Assembly: GCA_005883215.1 (NCBI GenBank)
Contig: VAYS01000013.1
Location: forward strand, 1 to 56,983
DNA length: 56,983 nt
Source of the DNA: Actinomycetota bacterium
GTDB lineage: Bacteria > Actinomycetota > Thermoleophilia > Solirubrobacterales > Solirubrobacteraceae
Direction: 5' to 3'
Under the pieces are notes generated by a model that saw only the letters and a program-made list of their open reading frames with translations, was not told where the DNA came from and searched no databases. Below are positions 22,743 through 29,993 of the stretch, piece after piece; the stretch's first letter is position 1; each line of letters begins with the position of its first letter. Made by a program: the position numbers and the translations under genes.

Positions 22743-23677
22743 GCGCCCCCCGAGGTCAAGCCGGGTGTGAACGAAACCCCACCATCGGGCCCACCATTTC
22801 CCGGATGCGAGCGGTGCTCGCGAGCGCCAGCCTGATCGTGCTTGCCGGGCTGGCGGCGCCGGCGGCCTCGCAGGCCGCGGCGCGAAGCACCCACCTGGTG
22901 ATCCAGAACGAGACCCCGCGCACCATGTTCTTCGTGGCAGGCCGGGCCAGGCATGGCCGGGTCACCCAAGGGCCGCCGTCGAGGATCGCGCCGGGGGGCA
23001 CCGGTGAGCTCAAAGCCGAGTCGCACGGGTTCATGACCGGGACCGAGGGCAACGTCACTTATCGGCTCGACGGCGTGGCCGGCGTGGCCAACTTCCACTG
23101 GGACAACCCGTTCTACGGCTCAAACTCGGCCAGCGATTCCGGTCCTCGCGGGTTCGCGACCACGCATCTGGGAAACCACGGCAACCGGACGGTCGTCTTC
23201 TTCGAGATTCACCCGGTCGGAGCCCCGTTTACGAACTGCAATGCCCGCTGGGTGCTCGACCATCTCGGAGCCCGTGCGGAACCGTCGCTGAGTGCGTTCG
23301 ATCGCGACAGCGGTGCGTTCAGCACGCCGCTCAAGCGGCTCGGGTTCGGCGGCTGGGTCGACACCGGGTGCAGCGCCGTGGCCAACGGCGGCCCGGTCAG
23401 AAACGCCCAGCACAGCACCGACGGGTTCTGGACGATCGACATCCTTTTGCGCTCGATGACGATCAACGGCCAGGCTATGGGATCCCGCAACCACGTGCGC
23501 ATAGAGGTCGAGCCCGGCACCGCCGCCCACCGCGTGGTCGCGCGGAGGCCTCCCCGCAGGAACGAGCAGCTCCTGTTCCACGGTCGGGTGATGATCGACA
23601 CCCATCACGGTGAGGAACTGATCGAGGTCCACCCGATTGACCCGATCAGATTTCAGGCCCGCCCGACCGTCCACTGA
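22739..23677 (+). CDS. Secreted protein with aegerolysin/ET79-like domain
   Basis: 312 aa; ATG 22739 overlaps the previous stop, though ATG 22805 is a better signal-peptide start. Signal peptide MRAVLASASLIVLAGLAAPA. The mature N-terminus reads HLVIQNETPRTMFFVAG, then GFMTGTEGNVTYRLDG and FHWDNPFYGSNSAS. 'GTEG.v.Y....f.WdNPy.GsN' is the signature of aegerolysin-related crystal proteins (ET79 type), which bind membranes. The second half (LGARAEPSLSAFDRDSG, SRNHVRIEVEPGT) is separate and unrecognised. Coupling to a putative secreted peptidase suggests a joint extracellular function. Confidence 0.65.
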   Translation: MSAPRGQAGCERNPTIGPTISRMRAVLASASLIVLAGLAAPAASQAAARSTHLVIQNETPRTMFFVAGRARHGRVTQGPPSRIAPGGTGELKAESHGFMTGTEGNVTYRLDGVAGVANFHWDNPFYGSNSASDSGPRGFATTHLGNHGNRTVVFFEIHPVGAPFTNCNARWVLDHLGARAEPSLSAFDRDSGAFSTPLKRLGFGGWVDTGCSAVANGGPVRNAQHSTDGFWTIDILLRSMTINGQAMGSRNHVRIEVEPGTAAHRVVARRPPRRNEQLLFHGRVMIDTHHGEELIEVHPIDPIRFQARPTVH

Positions 23678-23825
23678 ACGGCGCCAGGCGGGGCCGCTGC
23701 CGGTGCGTTCCGAGACGCCGCGAGCCGTAACAAAGCTGACCCGCGCACGGCCACCGATAGGCCGCCCATCGGGCGAAGCGGCTAGCCGACCGGGGTGTGT
23801 GCAGCGCAGGCTGCGCCGGATCTCA

Positions 23826-23935
23826 CGGCAAGAGCCGGCTTGGCCGGCCCGACGCCTGAGCACCACGACCGGCCGGTGGCCCGGAGGGGGGCCTGCCCCC
23901 CTCCCGCTAGAAGTTGGGCCGCGGTCGCGGTACCA
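23826..23935 (+). repeat. Two-hairpin composite element (A4)
   Basis: GAGCCGGCTTGGCCGGCCC, then GGAGGGGGGCCTGCCCCCCTCC and TTGGGCCGCGGTCGCGG (a deletion inside the core). Downstream of the peptidase/ET79-like operon, so a terminator role is possible. Fills most of the 398-bp gap to 24075. Confidence 0.75.
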
Positions 23936-24038
23936 GATGGGTTGGGCAGCTGATGCGCCTCGCGGCGATGGTGGACGCGGTGGGGGACGTGGGTTTGTTG
24001 GTGCCTTTCTTCCAGCGTTTCTTTCGGCTTGGTCGGAT

Positions 24039-24067
24039 TTGATATGCATTTGATATCCAGATATCAT
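24039..24067 (+). promoter_or_regulatory. Promoter with two GATATC operator sites
   Basis: TTGATA (24039-24044), a 17-bp spacer and TATCAT (24062-24067), 8 nt before ATG 24076. Palindromic GATATC sits at 24052-24057 and 24060-24065, with a GATAT at 24041. The sites overlap the spacer and -10, ideal for autorepression by the HTH product. AT content is far above the surroundings. Confidence 0.6.
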
Positions 24068-24075
24068 GCCTGCCT

Positions 24076-24498
24076 ATGAGTGAGCGAGCCTTGTTCGTCC
24101 GGCTTCCCGCCGCCGAGGCCGATCGGCTCGACCGCGCGCGGCTGGAGCTCAAGCAGGCCAAGCGGGAGATCGTCCGCGAGCTGGTGGCACAGCACCTGGA
24201 CGAGGTCCGCGCTGCGCACAAGCACAGGGTGCTGGCCGGGCTCAAGGGTGGCCGTGTGGTCGTTGACGTTCCCGACGAGGGCGTCGCGGTGGGGCGTCAC
24301 TCGTTCCGGGCGGGGGAGGCGCCAGAGGTCCTGAGCCTGTCGCAGGCGGCAGAGCTGCTGGCCGTCGAGGAAGCCGTCGTGCGCGAGCTGGCCGAGGGCG
24401 GTGACCTGCCCGCGCGCAAGCTCGGCAACGAGTGGCGCTTCTCGCGGGCGGCGCTGCTGGCGTGGCTGGGAGGCGAGCCGAACTCGCCGGCCCGCTAG
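24076..24498 (+). CDS. HTH (excisionase-family) DNA-binding protein
   Basis: 140 aa from ATG 24076, leaderless. The N-terminal half SERALFVRLPAAEADRLDRARLELKQAKREIVRELVAQHLDE looks like a ribbon-helix-helix (strand plus two helices). The C-terminal half LSLSQAAELLAVEEAVVRELAEGGDLPARKLGNEWRFSRAALLAWLGG is a MerR/excisionase-type winged HTH, with 'R.lG.eWRFsr..ll.Wl'. Two DNA-binding modules in one small protein is unusual and fits cooperative binding at the paired GATATC sites upstream. No integrase is nearby, so likely a regulator rather than a recombination factor. Confidence 0.85.
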   Translation: MSERALFVRLPAAEADRLDRARLELKQAKREIVRELVAQHLDEVRAAHKHRVLAGLKGGRVVVDVPDEGVAVGRHSFRAGEAPEVLSLSQAAELLAVEEAVVRELAEGGDLPARKLGNEWRFSRAALLAWLGGEPNSPAR

Positions 24499-24736
24499 GA
24501 CCGCCGCCGGCCGCAGAAAAGAAACGGCGCGGCTACCACAGCAGCACCATGCACCGCAGGGAGCCTCTCGACCCGCCCGTGTCCCTGGTGCCGGATCTCG
24601 ATCCCTGCATCAGGCTCAGCGATGTCTTCAGAAGCGTCGGACCATGCTCCTTCGCGCGAAAGAGCACCAGCGCCGCGTTGGGCCGCGGATCGCGCGCACG
24701 CGCACGCGTGTAGCGGAGGGGTACGTCTGACCCTGC
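24499..24736. other. Gap without a clear gene
   Basis: Contains one core word (24677-24697). An ATG at 24549 opens a short frame (MHRREPLDPPVSLVPDLDP) that soon runs into the repeat; I do not call it. Confidence 0.4.
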
Positions 24737-24840
24737 CCGCGAGGGCCGGCTTCGCCGGCCCGGCGCCGAGCCTGTCCCGGGAGGGGGTACTGGGGGAGGG
24801 CCCGCCCTCCCCCAGAATCAAGTTGGGCCGCGGATCGCGG
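24737..24840 (+). repeat. Two-hairpin composite element (A5)
   Basis: The most complete copy: GCGAGGGCCGGCTTCGCCGG, then GGTACTGGGGGAGGGCCCGC / CCTCCCCCAG, then TTGGGCCGCGGATCGCGGGG. Confidence 0.8.
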
Positions 24841-24923
24841 GGGCCGACGTGGCTGGTTCGTCGATCCGTCCAGGCAGGCTTCGGTCGGTGCCACGGCGGT
24901 GCGGTGGGTCCGATACGTCGGGT

Positions 24924-25175
24924 ATGGCGTCACCTAGCCATGCTCGTGGTCGTGCCGTCTCGCCGCTCACCAAGCGCGAGAAGCGCAATCTCATTCTCGG
25001 TGTCGTCGTAGCGATCTGGGGGGCTGCGGTCCTGGTTGCCCAGATCGTCGCGAGTCATCCTCGCTCCGGCGGCGCCTACGGGGCCGGGCAGACCGCAGGC
25101 GTGGCCTTTGCCGTGGTCATGCTGGCGATCGGCGTGTTCACCGTCGCAAAGATCCTGCGCACCCGCCGGAACTAG
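24924..25175 (+). CDS. Small two-helix membrane protein
   Basis: 83 aa from ATG 24924. SPLTKREKRNLILGVVVAIWGAAVLVAQIVASH gives the first membrane helix after a basic segment, GVAFAVVMLAIGVFTVAKIL the second, ending in LRTRRN. Positive-inside rule puts both ends in the cytoplasm. No family recognised. Stop and the next core-word variant (25183) are adjacent. Confidence 0.7.
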   Translation: MASPSHARGRAVSPLTKREKRNLILGVVVAIWGAAVLVAQIVASHPRSGGAYGAGQTAGVAFAVVMLAIGVFTVAKILRTRRN

Positions 25176-25292
25176 ATGCGCGGCCGCGGATCGCGGATAG
25201 GTGCGCGCGGCTGTGTTCGCTTCGCGCTTCCACGTGGCGCGCGGAGCGCGTCTGTCGCAGGTAGGCGTCGGCCTGCTGGCGAAAGCCTAGGC

Positions 25293-25547
25293 GTGGTCTA
25301 CGTCTACCTGTTGCGATGCGCTGACGACAGCCTCTACTGCGGTTGGACAACCGACGTCGGGCGGCGCCTGGCTTCGCACCGGTCGGGCACCGCTAGTCGG
25401 TATACGCGCAGCCGCCGCCCGGTTGAGCTCGCGGCTGTGATCTCGGTCGCCGACCGATCCGCCGCGCTACGCGAGGAGGCCCGCGTCAAGCAGCTTCCAC
25501 GGGAGGCCAAGCTGCGGCTGATCCAGGCTTCATTGGACGCGAAGTAG
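25293..25547 (+). CDS. GIY-YIG nuclease-domain protein
   Basis: 84 aa from GTG 25293, which opens directly into the domain: VVYVYLLRCADDSLYCGWTTDVGRRLASHRSGTASRYTRSRRPVEL. The GIY-YIG signature appears as VYLL...LYCGWT, with the catalytic Arg in RRLASH and a Glu in REEARVKQLPREAK. Length and content match the stand-alone UPF0213/YhbQ group, thought to act on branched or damaged DNA. The longer frame back to 25176 is only repeat sequence. Confidence 0.9.
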   Translation: MVYVYLLRCADDSLYCGWTTDVGRRLASHRSGTASRYTRSRRPVELAAVISVADRSAALREEARVKQLPREAKLRLIQASLDAK

Positions 25548-25559
25548 CGTCCAACCGCG

Positions 25560-25616
25560 CCACAAGGGCCGGCCTTGCCGGCCCGGCGCCGGTCCCCGGC
25601 AGCGGGGGAGGGGGTA
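25560..25616 (+). repeat. Composite element fragment (A6)
   Basis: Hairpin 1 (GGGCCGGCCTTGCCGGCCC) followed by CGGGGGAGGGGGTA, then the copy stops without a core word, next to the promoter of the following gene. Confidence 0.65.
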
Positions 25617-25655
25617 GCCGAACCGGGGTGCGTGAGGTGGAAGGTCCGGGCGGGG

Positions 25656-25667
25656 TAGGCTCGGACG
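25656..25667 (+). promoter_or_regulatory. Leaderless -10 hexamer
   Basis: TAGGCT (25656-25661), 6 nt before ATG 25668. Confidence 0.6.
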
Positions 25668-26096
25668 ATGTCTCGAGAGGCGGTCGAGCTTCTGCGCGGG
25701 CTGTATGAGCGATGGAGCGAGGGCGATTTCTCCACGGTCGACGTGTTCGATCCCCAGGTCGAGTTCGCGCGCATCGGGCCCGAGGTCGTCCCTGGGCAGG
25801 GAGGTCCGGGCCGCTGGCGTGGGCGCGAGGAGATGTGGCGCGCGATTGTCGAGTGGCTCAGGCTCTGGGACGAGTTTCATGTCGAGGCGGAGGACTTCAT
25901 CGACCTGGGCGAGCGGGTGCTTGTTCTGTCGCGACAGACGGCGCGGGGCAAGCTCAGCAGCACGCCCGTCGAGAAGGAGCTGGGAGAGGTGTTCACTCTG
26001 CGCGAGCGCAGGATCGTGTGCTGGGAGGCCTACTGGGACCGTGACGACGCTAGGCGGGCCGTCGGGCTGGAGACGCCGGACCATCGGTCAGCCTGA
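25668..26096 (+). CDS. SnoaL-like NTF2-fold protein
   Basis: 142 aa, leaderless ATG. MSREAVELLRGLYERWSEGDFSTVDVFDPQVEFARIGPEVVPGQGGPGRWRGREEMW is typical of the family, then FHVEAEDFIDLGERVLVLSRQTARGKLSSTPVEKELGEVFTLRERRIVCWEAYWDRDDARRAVGL. All strands seem present. The Trp-rich 'CWEAYWD' replaces the more usual 'r...y.d'. Ligand unknown. Confidence 0.88.
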   Translation: MSREAVELLRGLYERWSEGDFSTVDVFDPQVEFARIGPEVVPGQGGPGRWRGREEMWRAIVEWLRLWDEFHVEAEDFIDLGERVLVLSRQTARGKLSSTPVEKELGEVFTLRERRIVCWEAYWDRDDARRAVGLETPDHRSA

Positions 26097-26133
26097 TGGC
26101 GTTGGGCACCGGCTTGCGCTGCGCGCCGAACGC

Positions 26134-26198
26134 GGGCCGGGGATCGCGCGCGTGCGGCCATGGTTGGGCCGGTGTTGTTGGGCCGCGGATCGCGCGGG
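26134..26198 (+). repeat. Core-word pair
   Basis: A degenerate GGGCCGGGGATCGCGCGCG and a perfect TTGGGCCGCGGATCGCGCGG. Confidence 0.75.
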
Positions 26199-26207
26199 CG
26201 GTTGGTC

Positions 26208-26762
26208 TCAGCGCAGCGTCGCGTGGCGTTTCTTGCCGGCCTTGATCCAGGTCACCCGGTCGCCGTGTAAGTGCAGCGAGTTGGGAGCGATGCGATTGCC
26301 GGTGTCGAGCGTGCGAGAAGCGCCGGGCCGATCCCTTCCCGCCTCGTGTATCTCAAGCTGGGTAAACGTGCGTCCTGGCTTGGGACAAGGCGGCGCGACG
26401 CGGCTTAGGCGGCGCAGATTGCAGGTGATCCAGGCCACCGAGCCATTCGGTCGTAGGACGACGCTTCCGGTCCCCTCTCTTACCGGGAATGTGGCCACGA
26501 AGGCGCCGCCTGGTGGCGGCTCCACGAGCGTCGCGATGAACAGTCCGATCGATACCCCGGTACCGGTCTCGAACGATCCGGAGAATGCGACCAGCGGACC
26601 CGCGATCGCTACCGCGGGCTTGGGCGCCCAAGCGGACCCAGCGTCGAACCGATCGCCAGCCAGCGGCTCGACGTGGCCCACTCGGTAGATGCAGCCGTAA
26701 AGCGTGCCGAGGGGGAAAGGAGTTTGCCCTGCGGTGGATACGCTCCATGCACCCCGCGTCAT
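26208..26762 (-). pseudogene. 5'-truncated copy of a small secreted 'TWxxxG' paralogue
   Basis: From LGTLYGCIYRVGHVEPLAG to the end (LTWIKAG-type KKRHATLR) this copy matches the gene at 41794-42460 with roughly 18 substitutions over about 504 bp (26208-26711 against 41794-42295). The match stops at 26711; beyond it the signal peptide and first Cys domain are replaced by unrelated DNA (possible start ATG 26762, MTRGAWSVST). The frame is intact where the other copy is frameshifted. Without a signal peptide it should not be exported, so it is likely non-functional. Confidence 0.7.
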
Positions 26763-26988
26763 TTGGTGACGATCGCCACCGCGCCAGGGTCCTCGAGGCA
26801 GCACGACGCATCGGAGCGACCGAGACAGAGATCCAGGCCGCAATCGAGGAGCGAACGCCCTAGCACCTGGTCGCTGCTGGGCAGGGTGGTAGCTATCAGC
26901 TGCCCGAGGGTAGTCGGGGTACCCGCGGGTATTGCCTTGAACGCCGCGAACCTGCACACCGGGCTATGAAGCGGGGGGTTGGATCGCG

Positions 26989-27609
26989 CTAGAGCGGGTT
27001 CAGGACGTTCCAGTCGCCGCGGATCGTGGCCCAGCCTTCGGCTTCTAACGCCTGCCTGAACTCATCGAGCTTGCGCCGCGGGCCGGTCACGGTCAACGCG
27101 ACCTGAGTTGTCAGTAGGTGTGGGTGCTCGACGAGCTTGCAGTCGACGCCGAGCTCGCGGGCGTAGGCGAGCATCGATTGTTCGAGCGTCTCGCGCACGA
27201 GGTTGCCCGCGCCGCAGACAATCGTCCGCATCTGCACGGTCTCGGCGTCGCGCTCCTCGGTGAGTAGTTTCGCTTTGGCCTCGCCGGTGGGCGGCGGTTC
27301 GATCTGGCGCCAGTCGTCGAGCTCGTGGTCCCAATGGCTCACCGTGATCACGCCGGTAATGCCCTCGCGCTCGAGCACCCTCTCGATCGCTGCGCGCGCC
27401 CGGTCAAGCGCCACCCTGGTGGCAGCGTAGGCGAACAGGCGATTCCCATCGTGCGTGACCACCACGTCGTGCGAGACGGCGGCCTGAGCATCCTCGGCCA
27501 TCTCTACCCCGACGTCCCTGACCCACGAGATCAGGTGGTCGAGCCCGTGGCCTGACTCTCCTGCCCCGTGAAGGTCGGCCTCCAGCCGCCAGTCCTGATC
27601 CTCAAACAC
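26989..27609 (-). CDS. Conserved hypothetical protein
   Basis: About 206 aa. The start is uncertain: GTG 27609 is used here; an in-frame TTG about 7 codons upstream sits 5 nt after TAGGAT. The sequence is well-behaved coding: VFEDQDWRLEADL, GLDHLISWVRDVGVEMAED, VSHDVVVTHDGNRLFAYAAT, then ITVSHWDHELDDWRQIEPP and a C-terminal VALTVTGPRRKLDEFRQALEAEGW. Two similar alpha/beta halves suggest a duplicated ferredoxin-like fold. I recall such proteins only as uncharacterised in Solirubrobacterales. Cytoplasmic. Confidence 0.75.
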   Translation of the reverse strand: MFEDQDWRLEADLHGAGESGHGLDHLISWVRDVGVEMAEDAQAAVSHDVVVTHDGNRLFAYAATRVALDRARAAIERVLEREGITGVITVSHWDHELDDWRQIEPPPTGEAKAKLLTEERDAETVQMRTIVCGAGNLVRETLEQSMLAYARELGVDCKLVEHPHLLTTQVALTVTGPRRKLDEFRQALEAEGWATIRGDWNVLNPL

Positions 27610-27660
27610 GGTCCTGCGGTCCAGACACAAGCACGATCCTATGGCCGCGGACCCCGCCTG

Positions 27661-27682
27661 GGCCGGGCCGCGGATCGCGCGC
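27661..27682 (+). repeat. Core word, single copy
   Basis: GGCCGGGCCGCGGATCGCGC between divergent genes. Confidence 0.78.
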
Positions 27683-27744
27683 CGCCTGAACAGAAGCATG
27701 AACGCCTGCGCGGAGCTCTGTGCGCGTCGGATAGTCCCCCGTCA

Positions 27745-28017
27745 ATGTCGCAAAGACGGAGACCCGAACCTGGCGAGCCAAAGCTTGTGCTGCGTCAGCA
27801 TGAGCTTGAGCTGCATGCCCGCGAGCTCGACCAAGGTGATCGCGAGCTGGGCCTGCGGCATTGGGAGCTCAGACTGCGCACCGCCGAGTTTGCGCTGAAA
27901 CTCCTGGGGCCCGGCCTACTCCTCATACTGGGTTTGGCTGATCGTATGAACGATCGAACCGGATCGGTTGGCCCGCGGATCGCGCGTCTGGCTAGTGGCG
28001 CGGCAGGGTGGATGTAG
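27745..28017 (+). CDS. Small coiled-coil/membrane protein with a repeat-encoded tail
   Basis: 90 aa from ATG 27745. Charged helix (LVLRQHELELHARELDQGDRELGLRHWELRLRTAEF) leads to a hydrophobic segment LKLLGPGLLLILGLA, compatible with one membrane helix. After NDRTGS the frame reads through a core word, giving VGPRIAR, and ends shortly after. So the repeat now supplies the C-terminus. Overlaps the convergent gene at 27992 by 26 bp. No family known. Confidence 0.5.
   Translation: MSQRRRPEPGEPKLVLRQHELELHARELDQGDRELGLRHWELRLRTAEFALKLLGPGLLLILGLADRMNDRTGSVGPRIARLASGAAGWM
27966..27987 (+). repeat. Core word inside a coding region
   Basis: GGTTGGCCCGCGGATCGCGC within the 3' part of the gene at 27745-28017; one of very few copies inside a called gene. 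Confidence 0.7.
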
Positions 28018-28231
28018 GTGGCTGTGGTCGACGGGCGGGGTGGTTGGGGATGGCCTGGCGGGTGAAGCGGTGAAAGATGGTTTGCCCAACGATGCTTCCG
28101 TGGCGGTCGATCTGATAGCGCACGGTGGAGGCGGGGCGTTCGCAGTAGACGAACACGTCGCCGGCGACCGCGGCCGGCTCGATACTGCCGCCGTGCTCGT
28201 CGGCGAATCTCTGCTGATCTGCGCTGATCAC
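27992..28231 (-). CDS. Small hypothetical protein
   Basis: 79 aa from GTG 28231. MISADQQRFADEHGGSIEPAAVAGDVFVYCERPASTVRYQIDRHGSIVGQTIFHR has balanced composition and alternating strands; the last 20 residues are Pro/Arg-rich and may be read-through. 'DVFVYCER...TVRYQIDR.G.i' suggests a small beta protein. No motif recognised. Confidence 0.5.
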   Translation of the reverse strand: MISADQQRFADEHGGSIEPAAVAGDVFVYCERPASTVRYQIDRHGSIVGQTIFHRFTRQAIPNHPARRPQPPTSTLPRH

Positions 28232-28394
28232 TGGTTAGCCGCGCTTCTGTCCACTGGCGCTCCCGTAGCCAATGGTGCCCGTCCGCGCTGGGCCTCATGC
28301 CGGTCTGGACATATGTCCGACGAGCTGGCTTTTCGCATCGACAAGCGGGTAACAGGACGCTGTAAGACGTTTACCCCTGAGCCGGGAGGTCGGG

Positions 28395-28589
28395 ATGGAG
28401 GCCCTGCCGAGCGGGGTGTGCCGCGCCAGTTGTGTCGACGAGCTGCGTCGACGCTGGCTGCGGGGCGACTATGTCGTGGACGCGCCCGCCGTGGCCGAGG
28501 CGATGCTTCGCCGACCGATCGCGCTGCTCCTGATCCCCGGCGCCAGGGCACCGCTGACGGCCGAGGCTCACGCGGACGCTGAGTCCTAG
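28395..28589 (+). CDS. Small protein with FlgM-like C-terminus
   Basis: 64 aa from ATG 28395 with GGGAGGT 5 nt upstream. DELRRRWLRGDYVVDAPAVAEAMLRR resembles the sigma-28-binding end of FlgM anti-sigma factors ('i..G.Y.vD...vA..ml'). FlgM is usually 90-100 aa, and no flagellar gene is nearby, so this is a shortened or unrelated protein. Could also be a chance resemblance. Confidence 0.45.
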   Translation: MEALPSGVCRASCVDELRRRWLRGDYVVDAPAVAEAMLRRPIALLLIPGARAPLTAEAHADAES

Positions 28590-28674
28590 CTGGCAGCCGG
28601 CCCTCCGGCGGTCGCTGGCCGTGCGCATACCGCTCCGCCCTAACGGTGTGAGCCGAGACTGGGTTTGACCTTGC

Positions 28675-28780
28675 CACAAGGGCCGGCTTGGCCGGCCCGG
28701 CGCCTGTCCCGGCACTGGGGGAGGGGGTACTGGGGGAGGGCCTGCCCTCCCCCAGTGAACAAGTTGGGCCGATCGCGCGG
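28675..28780 (+). repeat. Two-hairpin composite element (A7)
   Basis: GGGCCGGCTTGGCCGGCCC, then ACTGGGGGAGGGCCTGCCCT/CCCCCAG, and a core word lacking CGCGG (TTGGGCCGATCGCGCGG). Confidence 0.78.
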
Positions 28781-28801
28781 AAGAGAGGACCTCCGGCGCT
28801 G

Positions 28802-29197
28802 TCAGGTCTCGGTCGTCCGCGGTGCGTAGCGGTGGTGCAGCATCAGGGCGTTGCCGTCGGGGTCGGCAAAGAAGGCCATGTGGCACACGCCGGTGTCGAG
28901 GGTGTCGCCATGGAACTGCACGCCGCGCTCCTCGAGCACTGCTCGCGCCGCTGCAACGTCGTCGACGTGGAGGGCCATCGCCGTGCGGTTGACGTTGTGA
29001 CCGATGCCCATCGCCTCGCCGACGACGATGCTCAGTGTCACGTTGCCGGTCTCGAACTCAGCGTATTGGCGTTCGGGAATGTGGACGGAGCGCCGCAAGC
29101 CGAGCTTGGTACCGTAGAAGTCCATGGCCTGGTCGAGGTCTTGCGTCGAGAACGGGACGAAGTCGACGCCGGTCACGAGCTCCCGGGTGCTAGCCAT
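28802..29197 (-). CDS. VOC-superfamily (glyoxalase/bleomycin-resistance-like) protein
   Basis: 131 aa, ATG 29197 with AGGAGTG upstream. VDFVPFSTQDLDQAMDFYGTKLGLRRSV is the first beta-alpha-beta unit, and AMALHVDDVAAARAVLEERGVQFHGDTLDTGVCHMAFFADPDGNALMLHHRY the second, ending in the conserved 'f.DPdGN.l.l' strand with a metal-type Glu/His pattern only partly kept. Cytoplasmic; dioxygenase or resistance function cannot be chosen from sequence. Confidence 0.92.
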   Translation of the reverse strand: MASTRELVTGVDFVPFSTQDLDQAMDFYGTKLGLRRSVHIPERQYAEFETGNVTLSIVVGEAMGIGHNVNRTAMALHVDDVAAARAVLEERGVQFHGDTLDTGVCHMAFFADPDGNALMLHHRYAPRTTET

Positions 29198-29250
29198 TTA
29201 TCACTCCTGGATCGTTGCGGTCGCAAGCAGGAGGCGACAGTATCGCGATC

Positions 29251-29393
29251 GGGAGGGGGTACTGGGGGAGGGCTTACGACTTCGTCCGCCGCCTACCGGG
29301 CCGCCGCTTTGGGGGGTGGCCCGGAGGGGGCCTGCCCCCCTCGGCTCAGCGCCTGCCCTCCCCCAGACATTCAGTTGGGCCGCGGATCGTGCG
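29251..29393 (+). repeat. Nested composite elements (A8)
   Basis: Starts as hairpin 2 (GGGAGGGGGTACTGGGGGAG), is interrupted by a second partial element (GGGGGGTGGCCCGGAGGGGGC/CTGCCCCCCTC), then resumes with CTGCCCTCCCCCAG and TTGGGCCGCGGATCGTGCGG. Reads as one copy inserted into another. Confidence 0.6.
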
Positions 29394-29425
29394 GATCCTC
29401 ACTGACGGGTGTAACCCGCCCCGCG

Positions 29426-29950
29426 TTATCCGCGGGCTATCAGCGCGAAAGGCACGAGGACGGCGACGAGGACGCCGGTTGCGGTTCCCAGCAGGAGCGG
29501 GATTAAGGTCGCCGGCCCGGATCGTGCGCGCGAGGCGACTAGCGCGCCGAGCGCGAACAGCAGACCGGGCGCGAAGGACACCAGCCAGGTCGCGCTGCTG
29601 TGGCAGTAGCCCTTCTGGGCGCCCACGGGTCCGCTGTCGAGGTATCCGCACCAGCCTCCGACGAAGATCCAGTGCACGAGGGCGACGAACAGGCCAAGCC
29701 CGACTAGGAGAATCCACATGACCACCTTGCCCGGGCGGCGCAAGGGAACGAATCGCATCTGCGGGTCCCAGATCGCCTGCCAGCCAGCCCCGACGGCGGT
29801 CAGCAGGACGACGAGCCCGAGGACCTCGGCGAGCGTCCTGGGGAGCACCCCGACGAGAAACAGCGCGCCGATGACGAGCAACAGCAGCGGCGAGAGCACC
29901 GCCATTTGGGTCACCGCGCGCTTGAGGCCATCTCGGTCCGACCCGTACAT
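29426..29950 (-). CDS. Four-to-five-helix membrane protein
   Basis: 174 aa; ATG 29950 with TAGGCT 8 nt upstream. Hydrophobic segments: MAVLSPLLLLVIGALFLVGV, LAEVLGLVVLLTAVGAGW, VVMWILLVGLGLFVALVHWI, WLVSFAPGLLFALGALVAS and LLLGTATGVLVAVLVPFALI. A Cys pair in WCGYLDSGPVGAQKGYCHS lies in an outside loop. No transport motif; role unknown. Confidence 0.78.
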   Translation of the reverse strand: MYGSDRDGLKRAVTQMAVLSPLLLLVIGALFLVGVLPRTLAEVLGLVVLLTAVGAGWQAIWDPQMRFVPLRRPGKVVMWILLVGLGLFVALVHWIFVGGWCGYLDSGPVGAQKGYCHSSATWLVSFAPGLLFALGALVASRARSGPATLIPLLLGTATGVLVAVLVPFALIARG

Positions 29951-29993
29951 CGGCGGACAGCCTAGGCCGCTCGGCTCGCCCCACGCACGTGTG

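Noticed and set aside
24076..24498. Excisionase of a prophage or integrative element
   Set aside because: No integrase, att-like repeat or phage gene nearby; better read as a local regulator.
26747..26863. Short plus-strand frame ending RRIGATETEIQAAIEERTP
   Set aside because: Plausible composition but only ~38 codons, overlaps the junction of the truncated paralogue, and an equally plausible frame exists on the other strand.
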